The notes under the pieces are model-generated. The model searched no databases. It was given only the letters and a program-made list of their open reading frames with translations, and was not told where the DNA came from. 64,000 nucleotides of DNA from Vandammella animalimorsus (GTDB lineage: Bacteria > Pseudomonadota > Gammaproteobacteria > Burkholderiales > Burkholderiaceae_C), in assembly GCF_002285285.1 (NCBI RefSeq), contig NZ_NSJF01000001.1:310001-374000 (forward strand). The letters run 5' to 3'. The stretch's first letter is position 1; each line of letters starts with the position of its first letter. Positions 17,584 through 28,522 of the stretch are shown here, one piece after another. Made by a program: the position numbers and the translations under genes.

Positions 17584-20166
17584 ATGGAAATTCTGCGAAC
17601 TCGCGCCCTGCGCGGCCCCAACCTGTGGAGCCGCAAGACCGCCATGCTGGTTACGGTGCACTGCACGCCCGAGGAATGCGACATCACGCGCCTGCCTGGC
17701 CTGGCCCAGCGCCTTCGGGCGCTGTTCCCGGCGATTGGCACACTCACCACGGAAGACGGCAGCCCGACCTCGCTGGCGCATGTGTTGCAGTTTGCCGCTG
17801 CGGTGCTGCAGCAGGAGGCGGGCGTGGCCATTGGCTTTGCGCGCACCGTGCCGACGAACGAAACTGGCGTTTACCAGGTCGTGGTCGAGTACCGTGAGGA
17901 GGCCGTGGGGCGTCAGGCCATCGATGCGGCGCTGGCGTTGATCCAGGCCGCTTCTGGCCAAGCGCAGGCCGCTTTTGATGGCGCGGCCGTGATCAATGGT
18001 TTGCGTGAGCTCGACGAGCACGAGCGCCTGGGGCCCAGCACCGGCTCCATTGCCCAGGCCGCGCTGGCGCGCGGCATCCCCTTGCGGCGGCTCACGCGCG
18101 GCTCGCTGGTGCAATTTGGCTGGGGCTCGCGCCAGCGTCGCATCCAGGCTGCCGAGGTCGATGCCACCAGCACTGTGGCTGAGTCGATTGCGCAAGACAA
18201 GGAGCTGACCAAGAAGCTGCTGCTGGCCGCTGGCGTGCCCGTGCCGCTGGGCCGCCCGGTGGCCTCCCTGGACGAGGCTTGGCAGGTGGCGCAAGAAGTG
18301 GGCCTGCCAGTGGTGGCCAAGCCGCAGGATGGCAACCAAGGCAAGGGCGTGACGGTCAACATCCAAACCTTCGCTGAACTCGAAGCCGCCTACCTCGCAG
18401 CGGAAAAGTACGGCGTGGTGATGGTGGAGAAATACCTGCCCGGGCAGGACTACCGCCTGCTGGTGGTGGGCAACCGCCTGGCCGCTGCCGCGCGGCGCGA
18501 GCCGCCGCAGGTCATCGGTGACGGCCAGCACAGCGTGCGCGAGCTGGTGGACACCGTCAACCTCGATCCGCGCCGAAGCGATGGCCATGCCACCTCCCTC
18601 ACGCGCATTCGGCTCGACGACATCGCGCTGGGGCAATTGCAGTTGCAAGGGCTGACGCCCGAGTCCGTGCCCGAGCCAGGACGCAAAGTGGTGCTGCGCC
18701 ACAACGCCAACCTCAGCACGGGCGGCTCCGCCACCGATGTGACCGACTCCGTGCATCCAGCCGTGGCCGCCAGCGCCGTGGCCGCTGCGCAGATGGTGGG
18801 GCTGGACATTTGCGGCGTGGACGTGGTGTGCGAGAGCGTCGAGCGCCCGCTGGAGGAGCAGGCCGGCGGCGTGGTCGAGGTCAATGCCGCGCCCGGGCTG
18901 CGCATGCACCTGGCGCCCTCATTCGGCCAGCCCCGCCCGATCGGCAAATACGTCGTCGACATGCTGTTCGAGAAAGGCAACGATGGTCGTATTCCGCTGG
19001 TCAGCGTCACCGGCACCAACGGCAAGACCACCACGGCGCGCCTGATCGCGCATCTGCTCATGGCCCATGGCTTGACCACTGGCATGACCAACACCGATGG
19101 CATCTACATCAATGGCCGGCAAATCGAAAGCGGTGACTGCAGCGGCCCGCGCAGTGCGCGCAACGTGCTGTTTCATCCGTTGGTGGATGCGGCTGTGCTG
19201 GAAGTGGCGCGCGGCGGCATCCTGCGCGAAGGGCTGGGTTTCGACCAGAGCCAGGTGGCCGTAGTCACGAACATTGGCGAGGGCGACCACCTCGGGTTGA
19301 ACTACATCGACACTGTGCAGGAATTGGCCCAGGTCAAAGCCGTGACGGTGCGCAACGTCTCCCCCAAAGGCTATGCCGTGCTCAATGCCGAAGACCCGCT
19401 GGTGGCGGCCATGGCCAGCGCCACGCCGGGGAAGGTGATTTACTTTGCGATGGACAAGCACCATCCCATTTTGGCGGCGCACCGCTCGCAAGGGCGGCGC
19501 AGCGTGTTCGTCGAGGGCGAGGCCATCGTAGCCACCGAAGGCGCTTGGCGCGACAGTATCCCGTTGGCCGAAATCCCCATCACGCAGCACGGCCGCATTG
19601 GCTTTCAGGTGCAAAACGTCATGGCCGCCGTGGCTGCGGCCTGGGCCGTGGGGCTGCCGGCGCAGACCATCCGGCGCGGCCTGGCCAGCTTCGTCAATGA
19701 CACCGACAACGCGCCAGGGCGCTTCAATACGCTGCAAATCAACGGCGCCACCGTCGTGGCCGACTATGGCCACAACCCCGACGCCATGCGTGCGTTGGTG
19801 CAGGTGGTGCAGGCCACGCCGGCGGGCAAACGGGTGCTGGTCATCAGCGCTGCGGGCGACCGGCGTGATGAGGATATCCGGGCGCAGACTTCGATCCTGG
19901 CCACGGCCTTTGACGAGGCCTTTCTCTATCAGGACGCCGCCCAGCGCGGCCGCGCGCATGGCGAGGTGCTGGCGCTGCTGCGCGAGGGCTTTGAGCGCAT
20001 GCGCGATCAGCCCGGCTACCGCATCCGCCATCTGGAAGAAATTCAGGGCGAGATGCGCGCCATCGACGCCGCCATTGCCCGCCTGCAGCCCGGTGACTTC
20101 TGCCTGGTGCTGATCGACCAGGTGGAGCAGGCGCTGGCCCACCTGCGGCGTTTGGCTGCGCTGTGA
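17584..20166 (+). CDS. cphA: Cyanophycin synthetase
   Basis: A full-length 860-residue CphA, which makes the storage polymer multi-L-arginyl-poly-L-aspartate by adding Asp to the backbone and Arg to side chains with ATP. The N-terminal domain (1-160) opens with MEILRTRALRGPNLWS. The ATP-grasp domain (about 200-460) has KPQDGNQGKGVTVN and EVNAAPGLRMHL. The Mur-ligase-like domain has the P-loop GTNGKTT (477-483), TNIGEGDHLG and, near residue 727, DYGHNPDAMRAL. All key motifs are intact. It begins 38 bases after the CphA'-type gene, so the two are cotranscribed. No cyanophycinase gene lies in the window. Confidence 0.95.
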   Translation: MEILRTRALRGPNLWSRKTAMLVTVHCTPEECDITRLPGLAQRLRALFPAIGTLTTEDGSPTSLAHVLQFAAAVLQQEAGVAIGFARTVPTNETGVYQVVVEYREEAVGRQAIDAALALIQAASGQAQAAFDGAAVINGLRELDEHERLGPSTGSIAQAALARGIPLRRLTRGSLVQFGWGSRQRRIQAAEVDATSTVAESIAQDKELTKKLLLAAGVPVPLGRPVASLDEAWQVAQEVGLPVVAKPQDGNQGKGVTVNIQTFAELEAAYLAAEKYGVVMVEKYLPGQDYRLLVVGNRLAAAARREPPQVIGDGQHSVRELVDTVNLDPRRSDGHATSLTRIRLDDIALGQLQLQGLTPESVPEPGRKVVLRHNANLSTGGSATDVTDSVHPAVAASAVAAAQMVGLDICGVDVVCESVERPLEEQAGGVVEVNAAPGLRMHLAPSFGQPRPIGKYVVDMLFEKGNDGRIPLVSVTGTNGKTTTARLIAHLLMAHGLTTGMTNTDGIYINGRQIESGDCSGPRSARNVLFHPLVDAAVLEVARGGILREGLGFDQSQVAVVTNIGEGDHLGLNYIDTVQELAQVKAVTVRNVSPKGYAVLNAEDPLVAAMASATPGKVIYFAMDKHHPILAAHRSQGRRSVFVEGEAIVATEGAWRDSIPLAEIPITQHGRIGFQVQNVMAAVAAAWAVGLPAQTIRRGLASFVNDTDNAPGRFNTLQINGATVVADYGHNPDAMRALVQVVQATPAGKRVLVISAAGDRRDEDIRAQTSILATAFDEAFLYQDAAQRGRAHGEVLALLREGFERMRDQPGYRIRHLEEIQGEMRAIDAAIARLQPGDFCLVLIDQVEQALAHLRRLAAL

Positions 20167-20678
20167 AAGCTTTTTTGCGCGGCAGCGGTGTATTTCGATG
20201 GCCCTGCCCAGAGGGGCTTGAAAAAAGGCGCGCGAATATAATATGAAGCTGTGAATCTGTGGGCGGCCCATGCTTGGCATGGCTTCCGAAGGGCGCTGCA
20301 TCGCTTGAGGTCGCCATGCAGATTCAGACTTTTTTGCGCGCCCGACAGGCCCGAACCAGCAAGCGCGACAGCAGCACCTCCGGAGCAGGCAAGCGTGTCC
20401 AGGACAAACACCGCCTCAATGACCGCAAGGACTGTATGCCAAATGTTCGCCCCCCAGCTTGCCCCTTGCCTGTTGGCCGATCGGCCGCCCGCCTTGCCCG
20501 TGCCCGGGGCCTTTGCAACAGCCGCTGCTGTTTGCTGTCCGGACATGGCCTGAGCGGTCGCATCATGGCGCTGCAGCGCTCGAGACTGCAAAGCAGGCAT
20601 GGCGCCAAGCCGCTTGGCGCGGTCTGGCCATTGCGTGTCTTGCCCATTGATCGTGTCCAAATCGAATGAGAGTGCACC
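20167..20678. other. 512-base gap between cphA and rpoD
   Basis: No gene is supported here. Short open frames exist in several phases but have no codon bias or recognisable protein. The only signal is a TATAAT hexamer at 20237-20242. The gap is long for this window and presumably holds the rpoD promoter(s) and a long leader. dnaG, the usual upstream neighbour of rpoD, is absent. Confidence 0.5.
20237..20242 (+). promoter_or_regulatory. Possible -10 element upstream of rpoD
   Basis: The hexamer TATAAT is a perfect sigma-70 -10 match in otherwise GC-rich sequence. No good -35 lies 16-18 bases upstream; TTGAAA at 20218-20223 is too close with a 13-base spacer. If used, the rpoD leader would be over 400 bases long. 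Confidence 0.3.
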
Positions 20679-23189
<2,511 letters not shown>

Positions 23190-23215
23190 CCTGCGCCGCC
23201 CTGGCCCGCAGCCAA

Positions 23216-23243
23216 CCCGCCCAAGCCCTGGGCGGGTTTTTTT
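23216..23243 (+). terminator. Rho-independent terminator of rpoD
   Basis: CCCGCCCA (23216-23223) pairs with TGGGCGGG (23229-23236) around a five-base loop, followed by seven T residues. It starts 27 bases after the rpoD stop. Confidence 0.9.
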
Positions 23244-23431
23244 GTGCCTGCCGCCAGTGCAGGCCTGTAACGAAGGTGACGCCAAATGACTCAAGGGGCG
23301 CACACCCTGGGGCTGACACCATTGAGCGCGACGGCATTTGCTTTTAGAACCTGTCCCAGAACGTTTGTCTGGCGGGGTGCTCTTGCGCCCCATGCCATTT
23401 CTGCCATTCCCATTGAAGGAGCGCGTTGACC

Positions 23432-25144
23432 ATGACCTTGCACCATGCCCACTGGCCCAAGAACATGCCACACCAGATTCCGCAGTCCGCCACTTCGGTC
23501 TGGCACAACCTGGCCGTGAGCGCGCAGCGCTTTCCGCACAAGCCTGCGCTGGTCTTTTTCGGCACCCAGACCAGCTATGCCCAGCTGGCCGAGCAGGTCG
23601 AGCGCCTGGCGGCCTTTCTGCACAGTCTGGGTGTGCGGCAAGGTGATCGCGTCATCGTGCTGATGCAGAACTGCCCGCAGCTGGTGGCCGCGCACTATGC
23701 GGTGCTGCGCGCCAATGCGGTGGTGGTGCCGGTCAACCCAATGAACTTGGCCCAGGAGCTGCAGCATTACATTGCCGACTCGGGTGCGCGCGTGGCGTTG
23801 GTCACCGGTGACCTGGCGCCGCAGCTGGCCCAGGCCAGTGATGCCCTGGAGGAGCAGCAGCGCCTGCAGCACTTGATCGTGACGCAGTTCACCGACGCTT
23901 TCGAGGCCAATGTGCAGGGCGACGATGCGCCGCCGCCGGCTTGGCGTGATTGGCTGTGCACGCACTACCCGGCGCCATCCGCGCAAGGCGTGCAGGTGCA
24001 CCGCTACCTCGACGCCCTGGCCTGCGAGGCCGAGCCGCCTGCGCACTGCGCCACGGCCGAGGACCTGGCCGTGCTGCCCTACACCAGCGGCACCACGGGC
24101 CTGCCCAAGGGCTGCATGCACCTGCACCGCAGCATCAACTACAACATCATGGCCGCGGCCCTGTGGGGGCGGCAAAGCATGGCCTCGGTGACTTTGTCTG
24201 TGGTGCCGATGTTCCACATCACGGGCATGGTGGTCGTCATGCACGGCGGCATTTACCTGGGGGCTACGCAGATTCTGATGCCCCGCTGGGATCGGGAGCT
24301 GGCCGGGCGGCTGATCTCCAAGTGGCGCGTCAACAGCTGGACCAACATCCCCACCATGGTGATCGACCTGATGGCCAGCCCCAACTTTGCCCAGTTCGAC
24401 CTCAGCAGCCTGCAGCACATCGGCGGTGGCGGCGCGGCCATGCCGCAGGCCGTGGCCCAGCGGCTGTACGACCAGTTCGGGCTGCGCTACATCGAAGGCT
24501 ATGGCCTGACTGAAACGGCTGCGCCCTCGCACAGCAACCCGATGGAAAACCCCAAGCTGCAGTGTCTGGGCATCCCCTTCATTGGCGTGCAGGCGCGTGT
24601 GGTGGATCCGGATAAGCTGCAAACTCTGCCACCGGGCGAGCAGGGCGAAATTCTGGTCAGCGGGCCGCAGGTTTTTGAAGGCTATTGGCAGCAGCCCGAG
24701 GCCACGCAGCAGGCCTTCGTCACCCTTGACGGGCAGCGCTTTTTCCGCACCGGCGACCTGGGCCATGTGGATGAAGAAGGCTACTTTTTCCTCACCGATC
24801 GTCTCAAGCGCATGATCAACGCCTCGGGCTTCAAGGTCTGGCCTGCAGAGGTCGAGTCGCTGATGTACCGCCACCCTGCCATCCAGGAGGCATGCATCAT
24901 TGCCGCGCGCGATGATTACCGGGGCGAGACCGTCAAGGCCGTGGTTGTGCTGCGCCCCGATCATGCGCAGACCTCGGCCGAGGACATCCTGGCCTGGTGC
25001 CGTGACAACATGGCGGTTTACAAAGTGCCGCGTCTGATCGAGTTTGTGCCAGCCCTGCCCAAGAGCGGCAGCGGCAAGGTGATGTGGCGCGTGCTGCAGG
25101 AGCAGGAGTTGAGCCAGGCGGGCCAGGCGAGCCAACTGGCCTGA
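23432..25144 (+). CDS. AMP-binding acyl-CoA ligase (probably long-chain fatty acid--CoA ligase)
   Basis: A 570-residue enzyme of the acyl-adenylating superfamily. It carries the phosphate-binding loop YTSGTTGLPKGCMH, the adenine/acyl motif YIEGYGLTETAAPSH, the hinge FRTGDLGHVDEEGYFFLTDR and the C-terminal catalytic Lys in LPKSGSGKVMWR. It should activate a carboxylic acid to the acyl-CoA using ATP and CoA; chain length cannot be read from the sequence. The ATG at 23432 follows GAAGGAG with about 10 bases spacing; a TTG six bases earlier is also possible. It stands alone between two transcripts. Confidence 0.9.
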   Translation: MTLHHAHWPKNMPHQIPQSATSVWHNLAVSAQRFPHKPALVFFGTQTSYAQLAEQVERLAAFLHSLGVRQGDRVIVLMQNCPQLVAAHYAVLRANAVVVPVNPMNLAQELQHYIADSGARVALVTGDLAPQLAQASDALEEQQRLQHLIVTQFTDAFEANVQGDDAPPPAWRDWLCTHYPAPSAQGVQVHRYLDALACEAEPPAHCATAEDLAVLPYTSGTTGLPKGCMHLHRSINYNIMAAALWGRQSMASVTLSVVPMFHITGMVVVMHGGIYLGATQILMPRWDRELAGRLISKWRVNSWTNIPTMVIDLMASPNFAQFDLSSLQHIGGGGAAMPQAVAQRLYDQFGLRYIEGYGLTETAAPSHSNPMENPKLQCLGIPFIGVQARVVDPDKLQTLPPGEQGEILVSGPQVFEGYWQQPEATQQAFVTLDGQRFFRTGDLGHVDEEGYFFLTDRLKRMINASGFKVWPAEVESLMYRHPAIQEACIIAARDDYRGETVKAVVVLRPDHAQTSAEDILAWCRDNMAVYKVPRLIEFVPALPKSGSGKVMWRVLQEQELSQAGQASQLA

Positions 25145-25256
25145 TGCGCCGAGCCGGCCCGGGGCAAACGGGTGTTGCAAGGCCCAGGGCGCTGCTGGCA
25201 TAGTGGCGGCGCCCGCATTCTCCGTAATGCCCCATTTTGTTTGAGGAGAGTCCGTC

Positions 25257-26072
25257 ATGCCCCTGCGCCACTACCCTGGCATTCCCACTTCCCCCTCTCA
25301 GGCCTGGCGCCGCCCCCGCTGGGCGGCGCGGTGCGCATGGGCCGCTGGCGTGCTGCTGGCGTGTGTGCTCACGCACAATGCCCATGCCTGGGGCATTGGC
25401 AGCTACTACCAGGATCACTGGATCGCCCAGGACATGCTGCGGCGCACTTACGAAAACCACAACCGCGCCTTCAGCCAGGGCAGCAGCCGCAAGGCGAAAC
25501 AGGGCAAGGCCCAGCAGCCGGCCAGCAACCCCAAGGCCTATCAATACACCTTCTCGCAGGCTGTCAGCGATCAGGTGGCCACTGAGTTCATCGAGCAATT
25601 GCTGGCAGACACCCGCAAACGCGGCGCGCTGGATGCGGCCACGGAGCAAAAAATCCGCACCATGGCCGGCTGGAACTTCGTGCCTGCCGTGCGTGAGCGG
25701 CTGCACAAAAAAGCCGGCTCGCCCAAGAAAGACAACGTGGCTCAGGCCATCGCCTTTTGGCTGTTGATCAACTACGGCACCATCCACAAGGCACAGAACA
25801 CTGACATGGCCACAGGCCAGCTAGTGCAACAATTCGAGGTCGCGCTGAGCAAGGACCAAAGCATGCTCAGCATGAGCGATGCCGACAAGCAGCGCATGGC
25901 CGAAAGCCTGCTGTGGCAATCACTGGTGCAAATAGTCGCACAAGAGGAAGCGGGCAATGACCCCGCCCGCCTGCAAGCCGCCGCCGATCAGGCCCGCGCG
26001 AATCTGCGCAGCGTGGGCATCGATGCCGACACCTTGCAAATGACCAAGCAGGGCCTGGCCCTAAGCCATTGA
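25257..26072 (+). CDS. Exported protein of unknown function
   Basis: I do not recognise the family of this 271-residue protein. It starts at an ATG with a good GAGGAG site eight bases upstream. Residues 20-45 (RCAWAAGVLLACVLTHNAHA) look like a signal peptide with AHA cleavage. The mature part is largely helical: a Lys/Gln-rich segment, then QVATEFIEQLLADTRKRG, a hydrophobic KDNVAQAIAFWLLINYGTIH and a long amphipathic C-terminus. It has no cysteines in the mature part and no catalytic motif that I can name. A periplasmic location is likely. Confidence 0.75.
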   Translation: MPLRHYPGIPTSPSQAWRRPRWAARCAWAAGVLLACVLTHNAHAWGIGSYYQDHWIAQDMLRRTYENHNRAFSQGSSRKAKQGKAQQPASNPKAYQYTFSQAVSDQVATEFIEQLLADTRKRGALDAATEQKIRTMAGWNFVPAVRERLHKKAGSPKKDNVAQAIAFWLLINYGTIHKAQNTDMATGQLVQQFEVALSKDQSMLSMSDADKQRMAESLLWQSLVQIVAQEEAGNDPARLQAAADQARANLRSVGIDADTLQMTKQGLALSH

Positions 26073-26161
26073 GCAAGCCCTGATTGCCAGCTCGCGCTGC
26101 CTGCCGCACTGGCAAGCCGGTGCGTGCAGGCAGCATTTACTTGCCCATCCTTCACACCTGC

Positions 26162-26995
26162 ATGCGCCTGCGCCCATTCTCCCGCCGTATTCCAGCCGCC
26201 AGCCGTCGTCTGGCGCCGCGCAGGTTGCTGCCCTGGCCTTTGCGCCTGCTGATGCTGGTGGCCTTGCTGATGCTGCTTTATGGCGGGATGCGTTGGGGAC
26301 AGGAGCTGCTGGCGCGCTGGCGCGAGCAGGCCGAGGCGCAGCAGCAATTGCAGCGCCTGCGCCAAGACATGCAGGCGCTGCAGCAGCAACTGCAACGCCA
26401 GGCCCAGACCACCCAGGTCGTCATTGGCCCGGCGGCTGCACAGCGCCAGGGCGATGGCGCAGCACCGCCGTCAATCGAAGAAGGCTCGGGCAAACAGCCG
26501 CTGCCCGATGCGCTTCGTCTGGCGCACGCGGCCACCGTCGCTCAGTTGCAGCAGCACATCGAGCAGTTGCAGGCAGAAAACCAGCGCCTGCGAGATGACC
26601 TGGGTTTTTACGAAAACCTTCTGCCGGCTGGCGAGGGCGGGGCCTTGAGCATCCGCAGCCTGGACGCGCAACGCAGCGACGATGACCAGCAGCTGCACTG
26701 GCAGATCCTGCTGATGCAGCCACGCCGTGATGCGGTGCCGTTCAATGGCCAATTGCACTGGCAGATCGACGCGCAGCAAGGCGGTAAGCCCTGGAGGCTG
26801 CCGCCCGCGCAGCGCCAGCAGGCGCTGCAGTTCGATCGCTATCAACGCCTGGAGGGGTATTGGCAAGTGCCCGCCGCCGTACAGGTGCGCAGCATCACCG
26901 CCATCGTGCGTGAGGGCGGGCAAGAGCGCGCGCGGCAAACAGTTCGACTGGGCCCGGCCCAGGCCGCGAAAGTGCAGGCTTCACCCGCACCTTGA
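26162..26995 (+). CDS. DUF6776-like membrane-anchored coiled-coil protein
   Basis: A 277-residue protein with one N-terminal membrane helix (LLPWPLRLLMLVALLMLLYG, about residues 22-42). Two Gln/Leu-rich coiled coils follow (about 50-85 and 120-150). A C-terminal beta-rich domain has LHWQILLMQPRRDAVPFNG and YWQVPAAVQVRSITAIVREG. This layout, together with bactofilin and erpA downstream, fits the DUF6776 group of Burkholderiales, though I cannot run a search. It probably sits in the inner membrane with the coil and domain in the periplasm and may work with the bactofilin in envelope organisation. The ATG at 26162 is chosen because the longer frame lacks conserved sequence. Confidence 0.75.
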   Translation: MRLRPFSRRIPAASRRLAPRRLLPWPLRLLMLVALLMLLYGGMRWGQELLARWREQAEAQQQLQRLRQDMQALQQQLQRQAQTTQVVIGPAAAQRQGDGAAPPSIEEGSGKQPLPDALRLAHAATVAQLQQHIEQLQAENQRLRDDLGFYENLLPAGEGGALSIRSLDAQRSDDDQQLHWQILLMQPRRDAVPFNGQLHWQIDAQQGGKPWRLPPAQRQQALQFDRYQRLEGYWQVPAAVQVRSITAIVREGGQERARQTVRLGPAQAAKVQASPAP

Positions 26996-27118
26996 GCCTG
27001 CTAGAGGCCATGCTCGCGTTCCGTAGTACCCTTGCGGCTTTCAGTGTCTGTGCCGCCGCCATCGTGCGCGGGCGTAGCGCTCGCCCGTAGCGCATCTTCT
27101 TTTGCCAGAAAGCCAACG

Positions 27119-27736
27119 ATGTTTTCCAAAAGCAAGCAACCCCCCATCCGAAGCCTGATTGCCGAAGGTTGCCACGTGCATGGCGACATCTCCTTTGCCG
27201 ATGGCATCCGCATCGATGGCACGGTCGAGGGCACGCTCTCGGGCAATGAGGCCAAGTCCAAGAAAGGCACGCTGGTGTTTGTCTCCGAGCACGGGCGAGT
27301 CAGCGGCGGCATTCATGCCGACACCATCATCGTCAATGGCGTAGTCGAAGGCCCCTTACATGCGGCGCTGATGCTGGACTTGCAGCCCAAGGCGCGCGTC
27401 AATGGCGACGTCAGCTACCGGCAGCTTGAAATGCATCAAGGCGCCCTGATCTCTGGGCGCATGCAGCCCATTGTGTCGCCAGCAGCCTCCGTGGCTGAGG
27501 ATCGTGGGCCCGCAGCAGCACAGGCGGCCGCTTCTGGCGTACCCGGAGCCGCCATGCCCGCAGCCGCGAGTGCACCCGCCCAGACCCGCATCACGCCATT
27601 GCAGCGCGCCCAGGGCGCACAGCCCTCAGCAGCGCCGGACAATCCGCTGCAAGCGCTGGATGCGCTCGATGCCGCGCGCCGCAATGCCGCTGCAGCAAAG
27701 ACCAGCCCAGCAGCGCAGCCATCCAAATTGGCCTAG
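27119..27736 (+). CDS. Bactofilin (polymer-forming cytoskeletal protein)
   Basis: A 205-residue bactofilin. The core, about residues 10-115, is a right-handed beta-helix with the repeating pattern seen in [40 protein letters not shown] and [20 protein letters not shown]. The last 85 residues are an Ala/Pro-rich disordered tail. Bactofilins polymerise without nucleotide and act as membrane-associated scaffolds for envelope or polar proteins. The ATG at 27119 ([17 protein letters not shown]) is the family-typical start. It lies between the DUF6776-like gene and erpA, all on the same strand. Confidence 0.92.
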   Translation: MFSKSKQPPIRSLIAEGCHVHGDISFADGIRIDGTVEGTLSGNEAKSKKGTLVFVSEHGRVSGGIHADTIIVNGVVEGPLHAALMLDLQPKARVNGDVSYRQLEMHQGALISGRMQPIVSPAASVAEDRGPAAAQAAASGVPGAAMPAAASAPAQTRITPLQRAQGAQPSAAPDNPLQALDALDAARRNAAAAKTSPAAQPSKLA

Positions 27737-27791
27737 CATCGCTGGCTGCGCAGCCAACTATTTTGCATTTGCCATCGACCGGAGAAATACG

Positions 27792-28169
27792 ATGAATACC
27801 GCCGTTGAAAACACCACCAGCCCTGAGGCCTCGTCCATGCCTGCCCCGATCCACTTCACGGACGCCGCTGCCGCCAAAGTGGCCGATTTGATCGCCGAAG
27901 AGGGCAACCCGGATCTGAAGCTGCGTGTTTTCGTCCAGGGCGGCGGTTGCTCGGGCTTTCAGTACGGCTTTACCTTCGACGAGATCACCAACGAGGACGA
28001 CACGACCATGACCAAGAATGGCGTCTCGCTGCTGATCGACGCCATGAGTTACCAGTACCTGCTGGGCGCAGAGATCGACTACAAGGAAGACCTGCAAGGG
28101 GCGCAGTTCGTTATCAAGAACCCCAATGCCACTACCACTTGTGGCTGCGGCTCCAGCTTCTCGGTGTAA
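27792..28169 (+). CDS. erpA: Iron-sulfur cluster insertion protein ErpA
   Basis: A 125-residue A-type Fe-S carrier with the three invariant cysteines Cys53 ([10 protein letters not shown]), Cys117 and Cys119 (TTCGCGSSF). It delivers Fe-S clusters to target enzymes, for example in isoprenoid synthesis and respiration. The start is the ATG at 27792, five bases after GGAGAA. A family A repeat begins within a few bases of the stop, and a terminator lies beyond it. Confidence 0.95.
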   Translation: MNTAVENTTSPEASSMPAPIHFTDAAAAKVADLIAEEGNPDLKLRVFVQGGGCSGFQYGFTFDEITNEDDTTMTKNGVSLLIDAMSYQYLLGAEIDYKEDLQGAQFVIKNPNATTTCGCGSSFSV

Positions 28170-28172
28170 GCC

Positions 28173-28345
28173 TCTCGGGGGTGTTGTTGAGATTGGATTT
28201 GCGAAGCAGCTTTTCGAGGCAAAAGCCGCAAATGCAAGGCGAGACAGCGCGCAAGACCTGTACACCTTGCAAGCATTTTCAATGCAGCAGTTGTGGAGTT
28301 TTGATCGAAAACACCGCTGCAACATCCAAGCTCGACAAGCCCTAG
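28173..28345 (+). repeat. Dispersed repeat family A, copy 2
   Basis: The stretch aligns with 51325-51494 and, inverted, with 3549-3718. Shared blocks include GAGGCAAAAGCCGCAAATGC, CAAGACCTGTACACC, GCATTTTCAATGCAGCAGTT and CGAAAACACCGCTGCAA. The ends are degenerate (CTCGGGGG on the left, AAGCCCTAG on the right). It occupies the space just after erpA and before a shared terminator, between convergent genes. A frame reading FEAKAANARRDSAQDLYTLQ is open through it. Confidence 0.8.
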
Positions 28346-28438
28346 AGCGTGTTATGCACTTTTCGCCCCCGAGCCCAATGTGAGGGCAGGCCCGAAGGCC
28401 GTCACTGAAGGGCGAAGGGCAGCACAAAGTTCCAAAGC

Positions 28439-28476
28439 AAAGCCCCGTCAGACTGGCGTCTGCGGGGCTTTTTGCA
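28439..28476. terminator. Terminator between convergent erpA and DUF349 genes
   Basis: AAAGCCCCG at 28439-28447 pairs with CGGGGCTTT at 28463-28471 with extra pairing inside (CAGAC with GTCTG). A T-run follows on the plus strand and an A-rich stretch precedes it, so it could serve both strands. Confidence 0.75.
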
Positions 28477-28522
28477 TGGCTGTGCGCGGCGCTCGGTTGG
28501 AGCGGGCGCGCGGGGCGCGGAA

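Noticed and set aside
20259-20669. A 136-codon frame in the rpoD leader
   Set aside because: It has no ribosome-binding site and an Arg/Cys/Ser-rich sequence without conserved features; it is more likely part of a long untranslated leader.
23344-23370. AGAACCTGTCCCAGAACG upstream of the acyl-CoA ligase, resembling a family B left end
   Set aside because: Only the first nine or so bases fit and nothing of the interior or right end follows, so it was not counted as a copy.
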